This document shows, piece by piece, positions 1 to 13,639 of a stretch of DNA of 64,000 nt (within the stretch, counting starts at the first letter, position 1; the number at the start of each line of letters is the position of its first letter). Origin of the DNA: Hibiscus mutabilis. Its lineage: Eukaryota > Streptophyta > Magnoliopsida > Malvales > Malvaceae. Both the position numbers and the translations under genes were made by a program. The notes under the pieces were generated by a model, which saw only the letters and a program-made list of their open reading frames with translations, was not told the origin of the DNA and did not search any database. The stretch lies in NCBI GenBank assembly GCA_019671005.1, contig CM033745.1:1116001-1180000 (forward strand). Direction: 5' to 3'.

Positions 1-200
1 TTTATGATTTAGGTTTATGGTTTTGGGTCAAGGGTTAAGGGTTTACAATTTAGGGTTTTAGGTTTTGGGTTTATAATTCAAGGTTTTAGATTAATGGTTT
101 AGAGTTTATGTTTAGGGTTTACTATGTTGAGTTTAGGGTTTATGTCTTACAACTTATGATTCATGGTTTAGGGTTTAAGGTTTACAATTTAGGGTTTAAA
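1..200 (+). repeat. Degenerate telomere-like (TTTAGGG) tract
   Basis: The first 200 bases are a run of variants of GGTTTAGGGTTTA, TTAGGGTTTTAGG and ATGGTTTAGGG. The unit resembles the plant telomere repeat TTTAGGG but is too irregular and interrupted to be a functional telomere. The same word family recurs at 1255–1690, 3360–3480 and in several other places in the window. Confidence 0.7.
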
Positions 201-1254
201 GTTTAAGATTTTTTGTTTTTTAAATTGACTAAGGTTGGTATTTAAAAAATAAAAATATTATATATATGAAAAATAATTTAATTAATATTTTATTTCAAAT
301 AATTTATAATTATATGTTGAGTCTTTTAGATTCCTAATCTTTATAAATTAATTTAATGGTGTTCATCGTTAGTGATATTGAGCGGTGCTCATCGAGCGTC
401 GTAAAATTTTCCTAAAAATATATGTTCAAATAAATTATGATAAAAATTAATCATTATACAATATAATTAAATTAAGAATTAAAATATACTCAAAGATAAC
501 TTATAAAAATCACATTTCACTAATTTAATATTTTGGTGTGTTTTTATAATTCATACATGCTAAAGTTCAAGTTAATAAAATATCAATGATTAAATATACA
601 TTGCTTAAAAGATAAATATTATCACACTTAGGTTGATGTGAGCTGGACATTGAAATTTAGTTTGAAATTACATTACATTTGCATATCCGATAGCAATAGT
701 TGTTAAATCTAACTTTCTTTACTTGTTAAAAGAATATTGGTTCTTACACGAAATATTGGTTCTCGGTTCTTACATTGAATTTGAGTAATTGACAATATTT
801 ATATTGTTTTATTTTGTATAAATTCAAATTTTAATATTAAAATATAATACATTCTTATTTAATAAAAACAGTTATTTGTTTATGTAGTTAAGATTTTGTT
901 CGTAAAAACTTTTTTTATTTTATTAATACAACATTTTCATTAAATATCGCTTCTATTACATTGAAAATAATATTTTAAAGAAAAACAATCACAAAATCTG
1001 AAAAATAACTTTCATTTATAATAAACAAACATAAAATATACTTTAACGTCTCTTTTAGTACAGCAGATGTAATAAAAGTGTGTTGTATTAAATAATATTT
1101 GTTTTAAAAAATAGATGAAAGATGTTTGTTACTATATCAAAGTGTTTGGTTGTGAAAATTGTGATGAAATTAAAAGGTAAGTGTTATGTATGAATGTACC
1201 ATTAGCTTCATATTTTCCCTTGTTTTGACGTTGATTATTATATTATTTTTAGAA

Positions 1255-1690
1255 TTTATGGTTTAGTGTTTAGGTTTTAGGGTTTAGTGTTTAGGGTTTA
1301 GGATTTAGAGTCAAAGGTTTAAGGTTATGGTTTATAGCTCAATGGTTTAGGTTAGGGTTCATGATTTAGGTTAGGGTTTGGAGTTTATGGTTTGAGGTTC
1401 ATGTTTTAGTGTTTAAGGTTTGGAGTTTGGGGTTTAATGTTTATGCTTTTGTTTAAAGTTTAGAGTTTGTGGGTTGATGGTTGAGGTTTAGTGTTTATGG
1501 TTTGGGTTTTGGAGTTTGAGGTTTAGTGCCCGAGGTTCATGATTTAGGGGTTTATTGTTTAGGGTTTAAAGTTTATGGTTCAATATTTGGGGTTTAAAGC
1601 TGGAGTAATGGCTAGGGTTCATGGTTTTGTTTATGGTTTAGTATTTAAGGTTCATGGTTTTGTTTATGGTTTAAGATTAGCATATTTACA
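1255..1690 (+). repeat. Degenerate telomere-like tract, second block
   Basis: About 430 bases made almost entirely of words such as GGTTTAGTGTTTAGGGTTTA, ATGGTTTAGG and GAGGTTCATG. Periodicity is loose (7, 8, 10 and 14 bases), so this is a decayed simple-sequence array rather than a clean interstitial telomere. There is no coding potential. Confidence 0.7.
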
Positions 1691-4600
1691 ATGATATAAA
1701 TACGTTAAAAATAGTATGGGTGTATAATTGATAAAAACTGATGTGTTAAATGAACACATGTTGTATTAAATTTCGCACATACCAAATGCATATATAAAAA
1801 TAAAAGTAAATTTTATAATAAAAATATATTAAATAATACAATACGCTAGTTACATCCCAACCAAAGTGGCGTGGTTATTTAAAAAAAATCATATACTTAA
1901 TTGAATGACAATAGTCGCAACTTAATTAAATTTGTCCTTCAATTAGGAAGTCGTTGTTTTATGAAGCAGGTGAGTAATTAATTAAGACCAACCACAATTT
2001 ATTTATTTATTTATTTATTTTGAGTGTGTATAATTGAATAGGTGAGATATAACTATCATGCATTAAATTAATTATCTTCTCCACAAACCATATCCACATA
2101 CTTTTCTTCTTCTTCCTTTTAGCTTAAATTCAACAACTCTCAGACTTGTAGGGGGAGTACAAAGCTTTAACAAACATCATTCTAACCTAATTATATATGA
2201 CATCATTTTATTTAAATTCATTGTGCAAATTAGAAGGAATAAAAGTCTAAAAAACTATTTCTTTAGATTAAAATAAAAAACAATGCTCACTAAATGAAAT
2301 AATAAATGGAGTCATATCGTACCTAAAATATCATGTCATCGAACTGAAGCGTGGAATTGGACTGTCTGCCCAACATGCAATATGCCCTATCATACATCAT
2401 TAACTAATAGTACTATGTTATTAGTTGACATTAATCAATTTTATTTTTAAAAGGTGGAGCAGTTCCTTGTTGGCCAGAGAATACTTTTTTTACTTTTATT
2501 TTTTTTATATATTTTAAAAAATTAATTATAAATTTATTATTCACTTTTTAATAATTATGTTTTGTCCCTCGATCCTCCACGTGGTTCCATCCCTACCTTC
2601 ATTTACATAGTCAACTAAAAATGTATCATACCAAACGTTCAAAGACCATTAGAGCGAGTAGGCTATTCATTTGTTTTGAAGGAGAAGTGGAGTAGTTTAT
2701 TTTTTTAGTGGTAAAAAGTAAGGAGAAATAGAATGTTTAAGGATCGAAGTCAAGATTCAATTTCGATTTTATTTTATAAATGGAATCATTTTACTGCTGC
2801 ACAATTTAAAATAATTTTATATTAACATCTATATGTGTTATAATTAAAATTTAATAAAAATATATTTTTATTGAGATCCGCTAATTATGATTTGTAAAAC
2901 TGTCTACTTCGCATCATACGAGGATCTTTACAAATAATGTTATAACTAATTATTCATAAGCAAAAATTTGCGAGGAGTTTTTGTTTTATAAAGTTATTCT
3001 AATAAAAATAATTGCAAAATTGTAAAGAAAAAAAACATAATTGAAGTATTATGGTGAGAATTAGGTGGGGAATATCCGAAAACTGTGGGGATTCGAACTG
3101 ATGGGATGAGAATAACTTAAATATTCACTCACGAGGATGAGGACGGGCAGAGTTTTATCACTGAAGCTCAAATGGGGATGGGAATGAAGATTGTTATATC
3201 TGAATTGTAACTGTATAAATAACAGTAGAGATCTCCAACAAATATCTACAAGTATCCTCGATATTTTACAATATTTTTAAAAAATATACTTACTTGTCTA
3301 TATATCCCTTATACATATCTTAATAAAACAACTAATTATATTATCACAAACTTTTTAGTTATGTGAATTAAGAGTTTAGTTTAGGGTTCGGATTTTTGGG
3401 TTGCAGAGTTTAAAACTTAAGGTTAGTGTTTAGAATTTAGGATTTAGAGTTTGAGATTTATTTTTTAAGGTTTATATTTAATTTTGATTTATAGCATAAA
3501 TAAGCAGGCTTGTATAAAATTTATTTTACACATCATGTATATTAAAATTAAACCCTTTTTTATCTTTTTGATTTTTAGGGATTTGACTTAACTAATCCAG
3601 ACCAATTCACGCCGCACACCTAACTTTGGTAGGTAAGTCTTCCAACGAAAATTTTCTGCATACACAAGGACTCAAATTCGATACATACTTAAGCGATATC
3701 AAACTACTTGCCACTTAAACCAATTCACTAATAATTTTCTTTATCAATAGAGAGAAATTCATTCAACAACAAAAGTGGACTAAACAGACACCATACAACC
3801 AAAACAAACATCGCAGACAAACACCCACGAAAAACACAACAAGAACCAACCCTACAAAAGAAGGAACAACAAAAAACAATCCGAAAACACAAAAAAAAAA
3901 AACAAATCTTAACTAGTTTGGCACGAAAACAACAAACAAAAACCAAATAAACCTACGCAATATCCTGAGATAAAAACACAACCCATTAATGACTTAGTGC
4001 TCAATTTGTGTTATTGATTAATCGGATAATGACATAGCTAGGAAATGATAAAAAGCCGTTTTTTTATAAATGATATTAATATTGTTATAAAGGTATTTTA
4101 ATATTTCCATACTTTATATAATTTTTAAATAAAATAAACAAAAACATTATAAAGGGATTTAACGTGTGACTAATAAATTTACATGCAAGTATTTTCCTGC
4201 CTCAGTCATTTATTGATTAATTTTTTAAATATATTTATTTGTATAGTTTTTTTTTTCATTCACGGTTACAAAATCTAGTTTACATAAAAGGAGCTAGACA
4301 TAGTTTCTCAAAGGTCTAGTAATATTTTTAGCCTTTCAACTTTTCAAATAAAAGTCAGTTTAGCACAACTCGTATAGTACTTTTAATGGTAAAAGATGAT
4401 TTATTTTATTTGACCCGAATTCGAATATTATATGTGTATGTGTTCATTATTAAAGGACTAAAAAATTAAACATATAGTACATTGTAATCACACCTACCTA
4501 TTCAAAGAAAAAGTCATTTTAGTCCTTGATTTGCTTCTTTTGACCCTCAAATTATTTTGTCAAATTGGACCGATTGACAAAAAACAATGGACTCGTTTTA

Positions 4601-6399
4601 TACTCTCTCCTTTTCTTTTTACAAATTTCAATATTTTTCAATTATATTTTTTTATCATTTAAATATATTTTTTGTAGTTTTTAAATGATTTTTTAATTTT
4701 TTACTCAAAATGATCAAATGCCTAACTTCAGTGTTGACAAAAAGATAAAACAATAATATTTTTTTGAAGATTAAAACAATAATATTAAATTAACGAAATC
4801 GCTATTTTCTTCATTAGTTGATTTAATTTAATATAAAAAATAGAGGTTCAAAGACCAAAAAGAGATAAAAAAAAAATAAAGGCTAGAATTTATTGTTTTA
4901 ACAGCTTAGAGTCAAAATGTTATTAAACCTTTAAAAAAACTATTTTCTTCAAAATTAAATTTTCAGAAACCATTTTTAATCTAACAACCCAATTCCCAAA
5001 AAAATGTTAGAAACTGTTAATATATCTTTACAAAAGTCTAGTTTTCTATTCAAATAATCTTAAAAATTCAATCCATCGATCTTGTTCCTTCGGAAACTAA
5101 CCTAAAAAAAATCTTATAACTTGGACACCTTTTTCTACGAGTTTTGGAAAAGAGACAATAGAAAATTGGTCATAGACTAAATAAAATAATTTTTGTATAT
5201 ATAATATATTTCTCAAGCAGGCTGTAGCCTGCATTAAGCGAAACTAAAAAAAATATCATGTATCAATCAATTGGTCATATAAAATAAGATATTAATTCTT
5301 TTAAATAATATCAAATGTTTAAATTTTAATATTTTATAAATAAATTAAATTAAAGTTGTCTTTATATTAAAATTTTATAAATTTAAATTAATCAATCATT
5401 AAATCAAATTAAAGAGGGAATTAATCAACCATTAGATAAATATTCTATTATTATTTGCCTCCTGGAAGCAGATTGCAAACACGCTTATGATTTGTCCTTG
5501 TACCAAAATTCGACCCAATGTAATATATTTATCAAATAAACAAACAAAATCACGTTTGACCATTGGAGGACTACACTGTTCATCATTCTTCTCTCATTTT
5601 TTTTAATTAAAGGTGTTTATAGTAAGTTAATCATACTGTTTAATTTAAATGATTAGTTAATTATTATAACGGTTATTAACCGTAATCTTACTATTAAAAA
5701 AAGTTAACTATTAATTTTTAAAATTATTAACTATTATATTGGTTAACTGTTAAAATATGATTCCGTTAGAGATTAACATATAATCTATTACAATTTTATT
5801 TTCAAATGTTCATTATTTCTCTTTACAGTAATAATTCTATTTTTTTTGATAAATATTCGTATTAAAATTTACAAAAAACTTAAATATAGAGATTTTAAAT
5901 ACAAATTTCATACCTAATTAAAAAAAATCATATCGATTAACTATCTATTTTAACGACTCAATTAACCGAAATCGTTTAATATTTAATAATTATATTATTA
6001 ACCTAGTTATAGCAATTAACAATTATGATTTATTTTGCACGCTCACTATTTTAATTTGTAAATTTTATTAAATTGAGTATAATCAGATGGTTCAAGTTAT
6101 AAGTAAATGCCTTCGATCGCACTTTTCAATCCAGAGTATCTGACTCGTAAAATGTAAAAAGGGCCCACGAACAGCAAAAGTTAGAAGAAAAAAAAAACTG
6201 GTTCTCAGTTGGATGTTCCAATTTTGATATATGAAAAAGATTTTAAAGCAATTACCATGTTGGAGAAAAAGAAAAATACTCGAAGTTCAAAAGAGAAAAT
6301 AGAAAATGTTTTTTAATAAAAAAATTGTTAAGTATATTTATTTGAAGAAGGGAAGCCGCAAATGCACCCCGGGAATTACTGTCAGTGATTCAAAGAGAG

Positions 6400-7381
6400 A
6401 GAAAACGTGTTTGGCTTAAGCCTAAAACCCTGACATTTACCCCTCTCTCTCTAGATTATCTCCCTTAATCAATTTCTTTTCCAAAGAAACTCTCACTCTG
6501 TTTTTTTCGTCTCTCTCATTCCATTGCTTGATCTACAAACGAATTCTCTACTATTTTTCAATGGTTTTTGCCAATGCTTTTTTTTTTTTTAATTTTGTTA
6601 CAATTTGGTGTTAAAGATGAACCGGCCTCCAGATTCAAGGTACCTCTTTTATTATTACTTGGACTTCCCCTTTCTTCTTGAGTTTTCCCCCTTGAAATTC
6701 TTGCTTTGCTAAAGTTTCACGAAACTTGGACCATCTGGGTTTTCTCTTTTGAGTCAAATATCAATGATCCGCTCACTTGTTTTCAAAGTTTTAGCTGGGC
6801 ATTGTCTCCTTTGTTTTTCATAATCTGGTTAGCTGTTTGTTTGGATGTTTTAAGTGAAAAAAAAAGTAGAATTGGGTTTGGGATTTTTTTCTCAGCTGCC
6901 AAATTTAATATTTTTATGTTGAATTCAGGATTTTAGTTTTCCGTTTTGAATTGACATTAGGGGTTCTTCCAGCCTCCCCCAATTTTTTAGCTTTCATCAA
7001 TGTAAAATTGTTCTCATCTTTTTCTCAATTTCTCTTTTATCACTAAACTCTTACAGCTCATAAGACTTTCAAATCTGGATGATGCTAGAATACTGAATGC
7101 AATTTAAGTATGGGATAAGACACAAAATTTCAGAATGTTTATGCTTTTAAATTTTGATATTTATATGCAATTCAAAATTGTTATAAGCTACAATTTGTAA
7201 ATATTAGTTACGTCTCATGTTTGATTTCCATCTTTTTTCTTGTCCTTGTGAAATCAGTTCATAAAGCAAGGAAAATTTTGAGTGAGTTGCTGCATTTAAA
7301 TCCACCGGTGGAGGCTAGATCTGGGAATTCTCTTTGTTTGAAAGTTGTGCGCTTGTTTCCTTTAAAGCTTGATTCTGAGAG
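6400..7381 (+). promoter_or_regulatory. 5' leader of the flippase gene, with leader intron and a 9-codon uORF
   Basis: A leader exon appears to end at 6639 with a donor GGTACCTC, and the next exon starts at 7258 after AAATCAG, giving an intron of about 618 bases in the untranslated leader. An ATG at 6617 lies just before the donor. After splicing it reads through the junction for nine codons (MNRPPDSSS) and stops at 7262–7264, upstream of the main ATG at 7382. The uORF is visible only in the spliced product. Transcription start is unknown; the CT-rich stretch around 6440 is a plausible region. Confidence 0.5.
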
Positions 7382-10300
7382 ATGGCTCTGGGTAGGAGAA
7401 GAGCAAGGGTCAGGTGGAGTAATCTCTATACGTTCTCATGTTATAAGCCAAGTGCTACTGATGAAGGACCACGTTCTGTCGATGGGCAGCGATACTCTAG
7501 AGTTGTGCACTGCAACCAACCTCATATGCACAAGAAAAAACCTTTTAAATATCGATCGAATTACATATCGACCACCAAGTATAATTTCATCACTTTCTTA
7601 CCAAAAGCTTTGTATGAACAATTCCACCGAGTTGCCAATTTGTACTTTCTTGGAGCTGCACTTCTTTCTCTTACACCACTTTCGCCATTTTCTCCTGTGA
7701 GCATGATTGCTCCGTTGTCATTTGTTGTAGGGCTTAGCATGGCCAAGGAAGCTTTGGAGGATTGGCGAAGGTTTATGCAAGATATGGAGGTTAATAGTCG
7801 GAAAGTAAAAGTTCATAAGGGGGAAGGTGTTTTTGGAAATAAGTCATGGCAGAAGGTTCGGGTTGGTGATGTGGTGAAAGTGGAGAAGGATCAGTTTTTT
7901 CCTGCTGATTTATTACTCTTGTCATCGAGCTATGAGGACGGAATTTGCTATGTGGAGACTATGAATTTAGATGGTGAGACAAACTTGAAGGTAAAGCGAG
8001 CTTTGGAGGTAACCTTGCCTTTGGATGCGGATGAGGCTTTCAAGAAATTCGCAGGAACAATTAAATGTGAAGATCCCAACCCGAACCTTTACACCTTTAT
8101 TGGTAATTTTGAATATGATCGTCAAGTTTTTGCTCTTGACCCTAGCCAAATTCTCCTTCGAGACTCGAAGCTGCGTAATACAGCTTTTGTCTACGGGATT
8201 GTGATTTTCACTGGCCATGATAGCAAAGTGATGCAGAATGCCACAAAGTCTCCTTCAAAGAGGAGCAGAATAGAAAGGAAAATGGATTATATAATATATG
8301 TTCTTTTCAGCCTCCTCCTAGTGATCTCTTTGATCAGTTCTATTGGCTTTGCTGTGAGAACAAAGTTCTACATGCCAGACTGGTGGTATCTGCAACCCAA
8401 GGATACTGATGACTATTATAATCCCAATAAGCCTGGAGTATCAGGAGTTTCCCATCTGGTGACTGCCCTCATACTTTATGGCTATTTAATACCTATTTCA
8501 CTTTATGTTTCGATTGAGGTGGTCAAGGTTTTGCAAGCAACCTTTATCAATCAAGACATACAAATGTATGATGAAGAAACTGGGAATCCTGCACAAGCTC
8601 GGACATCAAATTTGAACGAGGAGTTGGGCCAGGTTGATACAATCCTTTCAGATAAAACAGGCACTTTGACCTGCAATCAGATGGATTTTCTCAAATGTTC
8701 GATTGCTGGTACTGCATATGGTGTGCGCTCTAGTGAAGTGGAACTTGCTGCTGCACAACAGATGGCTAATGACCTTGAGGATCAGGGTACTGAAAGATCA
8801 GCTGGTTCCAGGCAAAAAGGCAAACAGCAAGAAATTGAACTTGAGACATTTGTTACTTCGAAAGATGAAAAGGATGGTAAATCTCCCATAAAAGGGTTTA
8901 GCTTTGAAGACAGCCGGATCATGAAAGGGAACTGGTTGAAAGAGCCTAATTCAGACATCATTATGTTATTTTTCCGAATATTAGCAGTTTGTCACACTGG
9001 TATTCCTGAGCTGAATGAAGAGACCGACAGTTATAGTTATGAAGTAGAATCACCTGATGAAGGAGCCTTTCTAGTTGCAGCGAGAGAATTTGGTTTTGAG
9101 TTTTTTAAAAGAACTCAATCAGGTGTGTTTGTCCGTGAAAAATATTCTGCTTCTGGAGAAGCAATTGACAGGTGAGGATGCTAATGCACAATGCTTGTGC
9201 TCTCTGCTAATTATCCTGAATTTCTATTGTTTTAGCATCTTAATGGTCTTCTTGGCATCTTGTAGGGAGTTCAAAATTCTAAATATGTTGGAATTTACTA
9301 GCAAAAGAAAGCGGATGACAATAATTGTAAGGGATGAAGATGGGCAGATTCTTCTCCTTTGTAAAGGTGCTGACAGGTTAGTCTATCTATCCTTTTAACC
9401 TCTTCAAGGTATTAACAGATCTACAGGGTAAGGTATCATACTCCAATCAGTTCATTTAATGGCATAGTGATTTGTTTTTTGACTTATATATTGTTCCCCC
9501 TTTTGGTGCAGCATTATTTTTGATAGGTTATCAAAGAATGGGAGATTGTACGAGGAAGATACCAGTAAGCATTTGAATGAGTATGGTGAAGCTGGATTGC
9601 GTACTTTGGCATTGGCTTATAGAAAGCTCGAGGAGTCTGAGTATTCTGTTTGGAACAATGAATTTCAGAAAGCAAAAACTTCTATTGGGACTGATAGAGA
9701 GACATTGCTTGAAAAGGTTGCAGATATGGTTGAGAGGGATTTGATTCTCATTGGTGCTACTGCAGTAGAAGACAAATTGCAGAAGGGGGTATGTGCGACC
9801 TTGCTTGATTTCTCCAAGAAACTTCATTCTTGGTTTACATCAACCTGGTTTAACTTCTCTTGATTTCAGGTACCCCAATGTATTGATAAACTTGCACAAG
9901 CTGGTCTGAAGATCTGGGTTTTGACAGGGGACAAAATGGAAACTGCTATAAATATAGGGTCTATCTCTTGCCATTTAATATTAGGATCTCCTTTTTACCT
10001 CTTTTGAGGGAACCTGAAATTGGGTTTCTCAATGGAAAGTTTTTCATGAAAGCAATTTAGTGAAAGCTTCTTTTTCTTCATGCAGATATTCTTGCAGTCT
10101 GCTAAGACAAGGCATGAAGCAGATATGTATTACAACAATTAGTTCAGATGCCAAAAATGTATGTATTTCTTTGTGAAAGAGGACTGGATTTTTCCCCCGA
10201 GGTAAATGATTTCATTTGATGTATTGTTGCTTTTTGTTACTGATCAGGTGGTCAAGGAGAACATATTGTTGCAAATTACTAATGCTTCACAAATGATCAA

Positions 10301-12275
10301 ACTAGAAAAAGATCCACATGCTGCATTTGCATTGATCATCGACGGAAAGACACTTGCATATGCCTTGGAAGATGATATGAAACAGCAATTCCTAGGCTTA
10401 GCAGTTGTGTGTGCATCTGTCATATGCTGTCGGGTGTCTCCCAAGCAGAAGGCGCTAGTAAGATCTCTTTTTCGTTTCCTTTGTTTCCCCGTAGGCTTAT
10501 CTAAGTTTTCAAAGGATCAAATTGGGTGATATTCCTGACAATGGAAATCTTATCTTGTATTCTATTGATTTAGTACTTCTTTTCGTATCAGGTGACAAGA
10601 TTAGTGAAAGAAGGAACTGGGAAAACCACCTTAGCAATTGGTGATGGTGCAAATGATGTCGGAATGATTCAAGAAGCTGACATTGGAGTCGGCATCAGTG
10701 GTGTGGAAGGCATGCAGGTTGTTAACAAATCTAACTCACCCTTCGTGCTGTTTCCATCCATTCCTGTACTGATAGTAGTAGCAAATGTATCTTTTATATA
10801 GTTTTACATTAAGGCTGTTCCTTTTTTATGAATTTAGAGGAGGAGAGATTATCTCACTGGCATTGGGCGTTAGACGGGAATTTGCTCACTTGATCCTTTT
10901 CTGAGTTCGTGATAAATATTCCGAGCTTCACGATTCCTGTTAGCTGCACTTTTGTTCCGTTAGCAAATAGATGCAATCCTTAGCAGTTTACATACAACCA
11001 TCCTCATTGGGAGATAAAATATTTTAAGCTTTAGTTGTCTATCTCTATATGATGCTTCTTAAGACAATTTATTTCGGCATGTTTGTGAATTACCTATAAA
11101 CTGTTCCCTTTTGCAGGCTGTAATGGCCAGTGACTTCTCTATTGCCCAATTTTGTTTCTTGGAAAGACTTCTTGTTGTCCATGGACACTGGTGTTATAAG
11201 AGGATTGCACAGATGGTAATGTCAACAGATTGACTAAACTAATGTTTCATTTTGTTGTACGGTTTTTATCTCGATCATCTTCTATTTTTGTACCAATTTG
11301 ACCGGTATATTATATTCAGGTGTGCTATTCCTTCTACAAGAACATAGCATTCGGCCTCACACTCTTCTACTTTGAGGCATTCACAGGCTTTTCTGGACAA
11401 TCAGTATATGATGACTGGTACATGTTATTATTCAATGTTGTTCTTACCTCATTGCCTGTGATCTCACTAGGAGTGTTTGAGCAAGATGTTTCTTCCGAGG
11501 TCTGCTTGCAGGTTAGTCTGCAGAGGTTTCTTTTGTTTGCTAAGCAATTCATCAATGTTACTGATGACTTTCGTTATAACGCTATTGCCTACTTCTGTTG
11601 CAGTTTCCTGCATTATATCAGCAAGGACCTAGAAATTTGTTTTTCGACTGGTATCGGATACTCGGGTGGATGGGCAATGGTCTATATTCTTCCCTAATCA
11701 CTTTCTTCCTCAATATTATTATCTTTTATGAGCAAGCTTTCCGTGCTGGAGGCCAGACGGCTGATATGGCTGCTTTGGGAACAACAATGTTTACTTGCAT
11801 CATTTGGGCTCTCAATTGCCAGATTGCACTCACGATGAGCCACTTCACATGGATTCAACACTTCTTGATATGGGGCAGCATTTCAGCTTGGTATTTATTT
11901 CTCCTTGTTTATGGCATGATATCTCCCACTCTCTCTGGTAATGCCTACCAAATTCTAGTGGAAGCTCTCGCTCCGGCACCCATCTATTGGTCAGCCACCC
12001 TTTTAGTAACTGTTGCATGCAATCTCCCATACATGGCCCATATATCTTTCCAAAGATGTTTCAACCCATTGGACCATCATATCATCCAAGAGATCAAGTT
12101 CTACAAGAAAGATGTTGAGGATCAACACATGTGGTCTCAGGAGAGATCGAAGGCAAGACAGGAAACCAAGATCGGGTTCACAGCACGTGTAGACGCAAAG
12201 ATCAGACAATTAACAGGGAAGTTGCAAAGAAAGCACGTGTCTTCGGAAATGCATAGTCCAAACCGTTCATCATAG
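7382..12275 (+). CDS. P4-type phospholipid-transporting ATPase (flippase), ALA4–7 clade
   Basis: A P4-ATPase flips aminophospholipids from the outer to the cytosolic leaflet, normally with an ALIS/CDC50 subunit, in the Golgi, endosome or plasma membrane. Coding exons by splice phase: 7382–9171, 9266–9376, 9512–9788, 9870–9958, 10086–10158, 10248–10457, 10592–10717, 11117–11215, 11320–11511 and 11604–12275. Together they encode 1212 residues, the usual length. Visible motifs: DGETN at residue 197 (actuator loop), the phosphorylation motif DKTGTLT with Asp424, KGAD in the nucleotide-binding domain, and TGDK and GDGANDVGM in the P domain. Several hydrophobic spans near the C-terminus follow. The N-terminus (YTF.CYKPS, CNQPHMHKKKP) matches the ALA4–7 subgroup better than ALA8–12. 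All introns are GT–AG and the frame is intact. The start at 7382 gives the conserved N-terminus. Confidence 0.95.
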
Positions 12276-13143
12276 CTCATGAATTTAGTTACCTTTTGGA
12301 GATGTTTAGGGTCTTTTTCCGGGCCGTTTACAGTTCATTTTTTAATTATTATTGTTATTCATTTGCCTATCATTTTATAGGTTACAAGTCCCATTCATTA
12401 TACAAAGGCCTTTGGTATGTACACTACTAGACACCTATAAGAGTTTGTAGCTTGTGAAAAAAATAGTCCATATCTTCCTCATTATTTCTGATTGCCTTCT
12501 CTCGGCTTGTTTAGGGTTTCTCTGTATAACCTACAATGTTGAAACTGTTGATGTAAAGAGAAAAAAGGGTTTGAACCACACCAATCTTCCTTGTGTTTTG
12601 ATCTTGTCTTGCTTATTGATTTTAGTGAATATTTGTATGCTTTTTAATTGTATTCTACAGTCCTTAAACTCATACCTTGCCCCGTAATTTTGGGTTTTGA
12701 CTGCAGTTTGGCAAGTTTAGGTCAAGCCTAATCAATAGAACAACACGAAAGTAGTTTAAATTCAGACAATGAAAATATGAATTTCATAATCTATTAAAAT
12801 TTGCATGAATACTAAATGTTAAACACAGCTGCTGTAATGGGAGGCCATGAGTTTTTTTTTTTTTTTTGCATGAACTAGAATTATTAGTAGTTAGTAACTG
12901 TTGATAGAGACATGATCTTAGAGGAACCGAAGGGGAAAATCATACAAAAAATGGATGCTGGAAATGGAAAAAGAATGCCGGAAAATTAAGTAAAAGATCT
13001 CTTATTTGCATTTGTGATTAAGGGTGCTCCAGTAGAAGATGAAGATGATGCATCTTCATCCATATATAATTGAACTGTACTCTGTTCTGTAAAAGCTTAT
13101 GAAAATTTAAGATTCAAGATTGTTAGAATGGCAGTGAAATGAA
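12276..13143. other. Convergent intergenic spacer
   Basis: This lies between the flippase stop and the stop of the minus-strand DUF3511 gene, so it holds both 3' untranslated regions. A T-run sits at 12852–12868. The ORF 12454–12687 is hydrophobic, has no recognisable family and lies in the expected 3' UTR, so it is not annotated. Confidence 0.6.
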
Positions 13144-13464
13144 TCACCTCCAGCCATAGACAACTTGGGAACAAGTGTTTTTGATCCACCTGAAACTCCT
13201 CCCGAGGGACCCTTTCATCTTGCCTTCAACTGCGTAAACCTTGTAGCCGGCAACCCTCTTTTTACTCTGCAGCTCCGGATCATTGAAGCTCCAGGCTTTT
13301 GAAGAGCTCTTGCTTTTCTTCAACTTGCTCTGGTTTGGTTGAACAGAGTTGGCATAACTGGCACTGTAACATCTGAGGTCCTGCATGTTCCTTGGGCCTC
13401 CTTCGTAGCAACTCTCCGTCTGCAACCCTCCGTCCCCGTAGTACTTGGATCTGAATCGTTCCAT
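13144..13464 (-). CDS. DUF3511 domain small protein
   Basis: A 106-residue single-exon protein of a plant-specific family of unknown function. The family hallmark is the C-terminal half, from about residue 69: KKRVAGYKVYAVEGKMKGS, then FRWIKNTCSQVVYGWR at the extreme C-terminus. The N-terminal half is Ser/Tyr/Asn-rich with YSASYANS, also typical. The first in-frame ATG (13464) gives the expected family length. It converges with the flippase gene across an 870-base spacer. Nothing in the sequence indicates a biochemical role. The family call is from recall of the conserved C-terminus. Confidence 0.85.
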   Translation of the reverse strand: MERFRSKYYGDGGLQTESCYEGGPRNMQDLRCYSASYANSVQPNQSKLKKSKSSSKAWSFNDPELQSKKRVAGYKVYAVEGKMKGSLGRSFRWIKNTCSQVVYGWR

Positions 13465-13639
13465 GAAACAAACAAAATGTGTGGATTCTGAGGCAAAGAC
13501 TGCAGAGGTTGAAGACGATGTTGAGGCTGTAGGGAAAATAAAATGTCAATGGTTTAAATTGTTTTAAGGGGTAAGTGGAAACAGCTCAAGTGGGGTTGTG
13601 CTTTTAGGATTTAGTCTACCAATTGTTTTCTATTTTTAG

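Larger units (their letters stand above)
1..6400. other. AT-rich intergenic DNA, no gene seen
   Basis: No open reading frame here looks like a real protein. The sequence is strongly AT-rich, with short homopolymers and an ATTT tetranucleotide run near 2009–2030. It also holds degenerate telomere-like tracts, listed separately. The only sizeable ORF (3728–3946, minus) translates to a Phe/Cys/Val-rich low-complexity peptide and is not credible. The last few hundred bases probably include the promoter of the flippase gene that follows; a CT-rich stretch near 6440–6470 and 6510–6530 fits a plant core promoter or leader. Confidence 0.6.

Noticed and set aside
1..1690. A chromosome-end telomere or true interstitial telomere array
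   Set aside because: The TTTAGGG-like words are irregular, interrupted by AT-rich DNA, and recur across the whole window in both senses, so they are dispersed decayed repeats.
3728..3946. 72-codon minus-strand ORF
   Set aside because: Phe/Cys/Val-rich low-complexity product from an A/C-rich stretch, with no family features.
6706..6936. 76-codon ORF upstream of the flippase
   Set aside because: Lies inside the inferred leader intron and has no recognisable domain.
12454..12687. 77-codon hydrophobic ORF after the flippase
   Set aside because: Falls in the expected 3' UTR; hydrophobicity comes from T-rich sequence.
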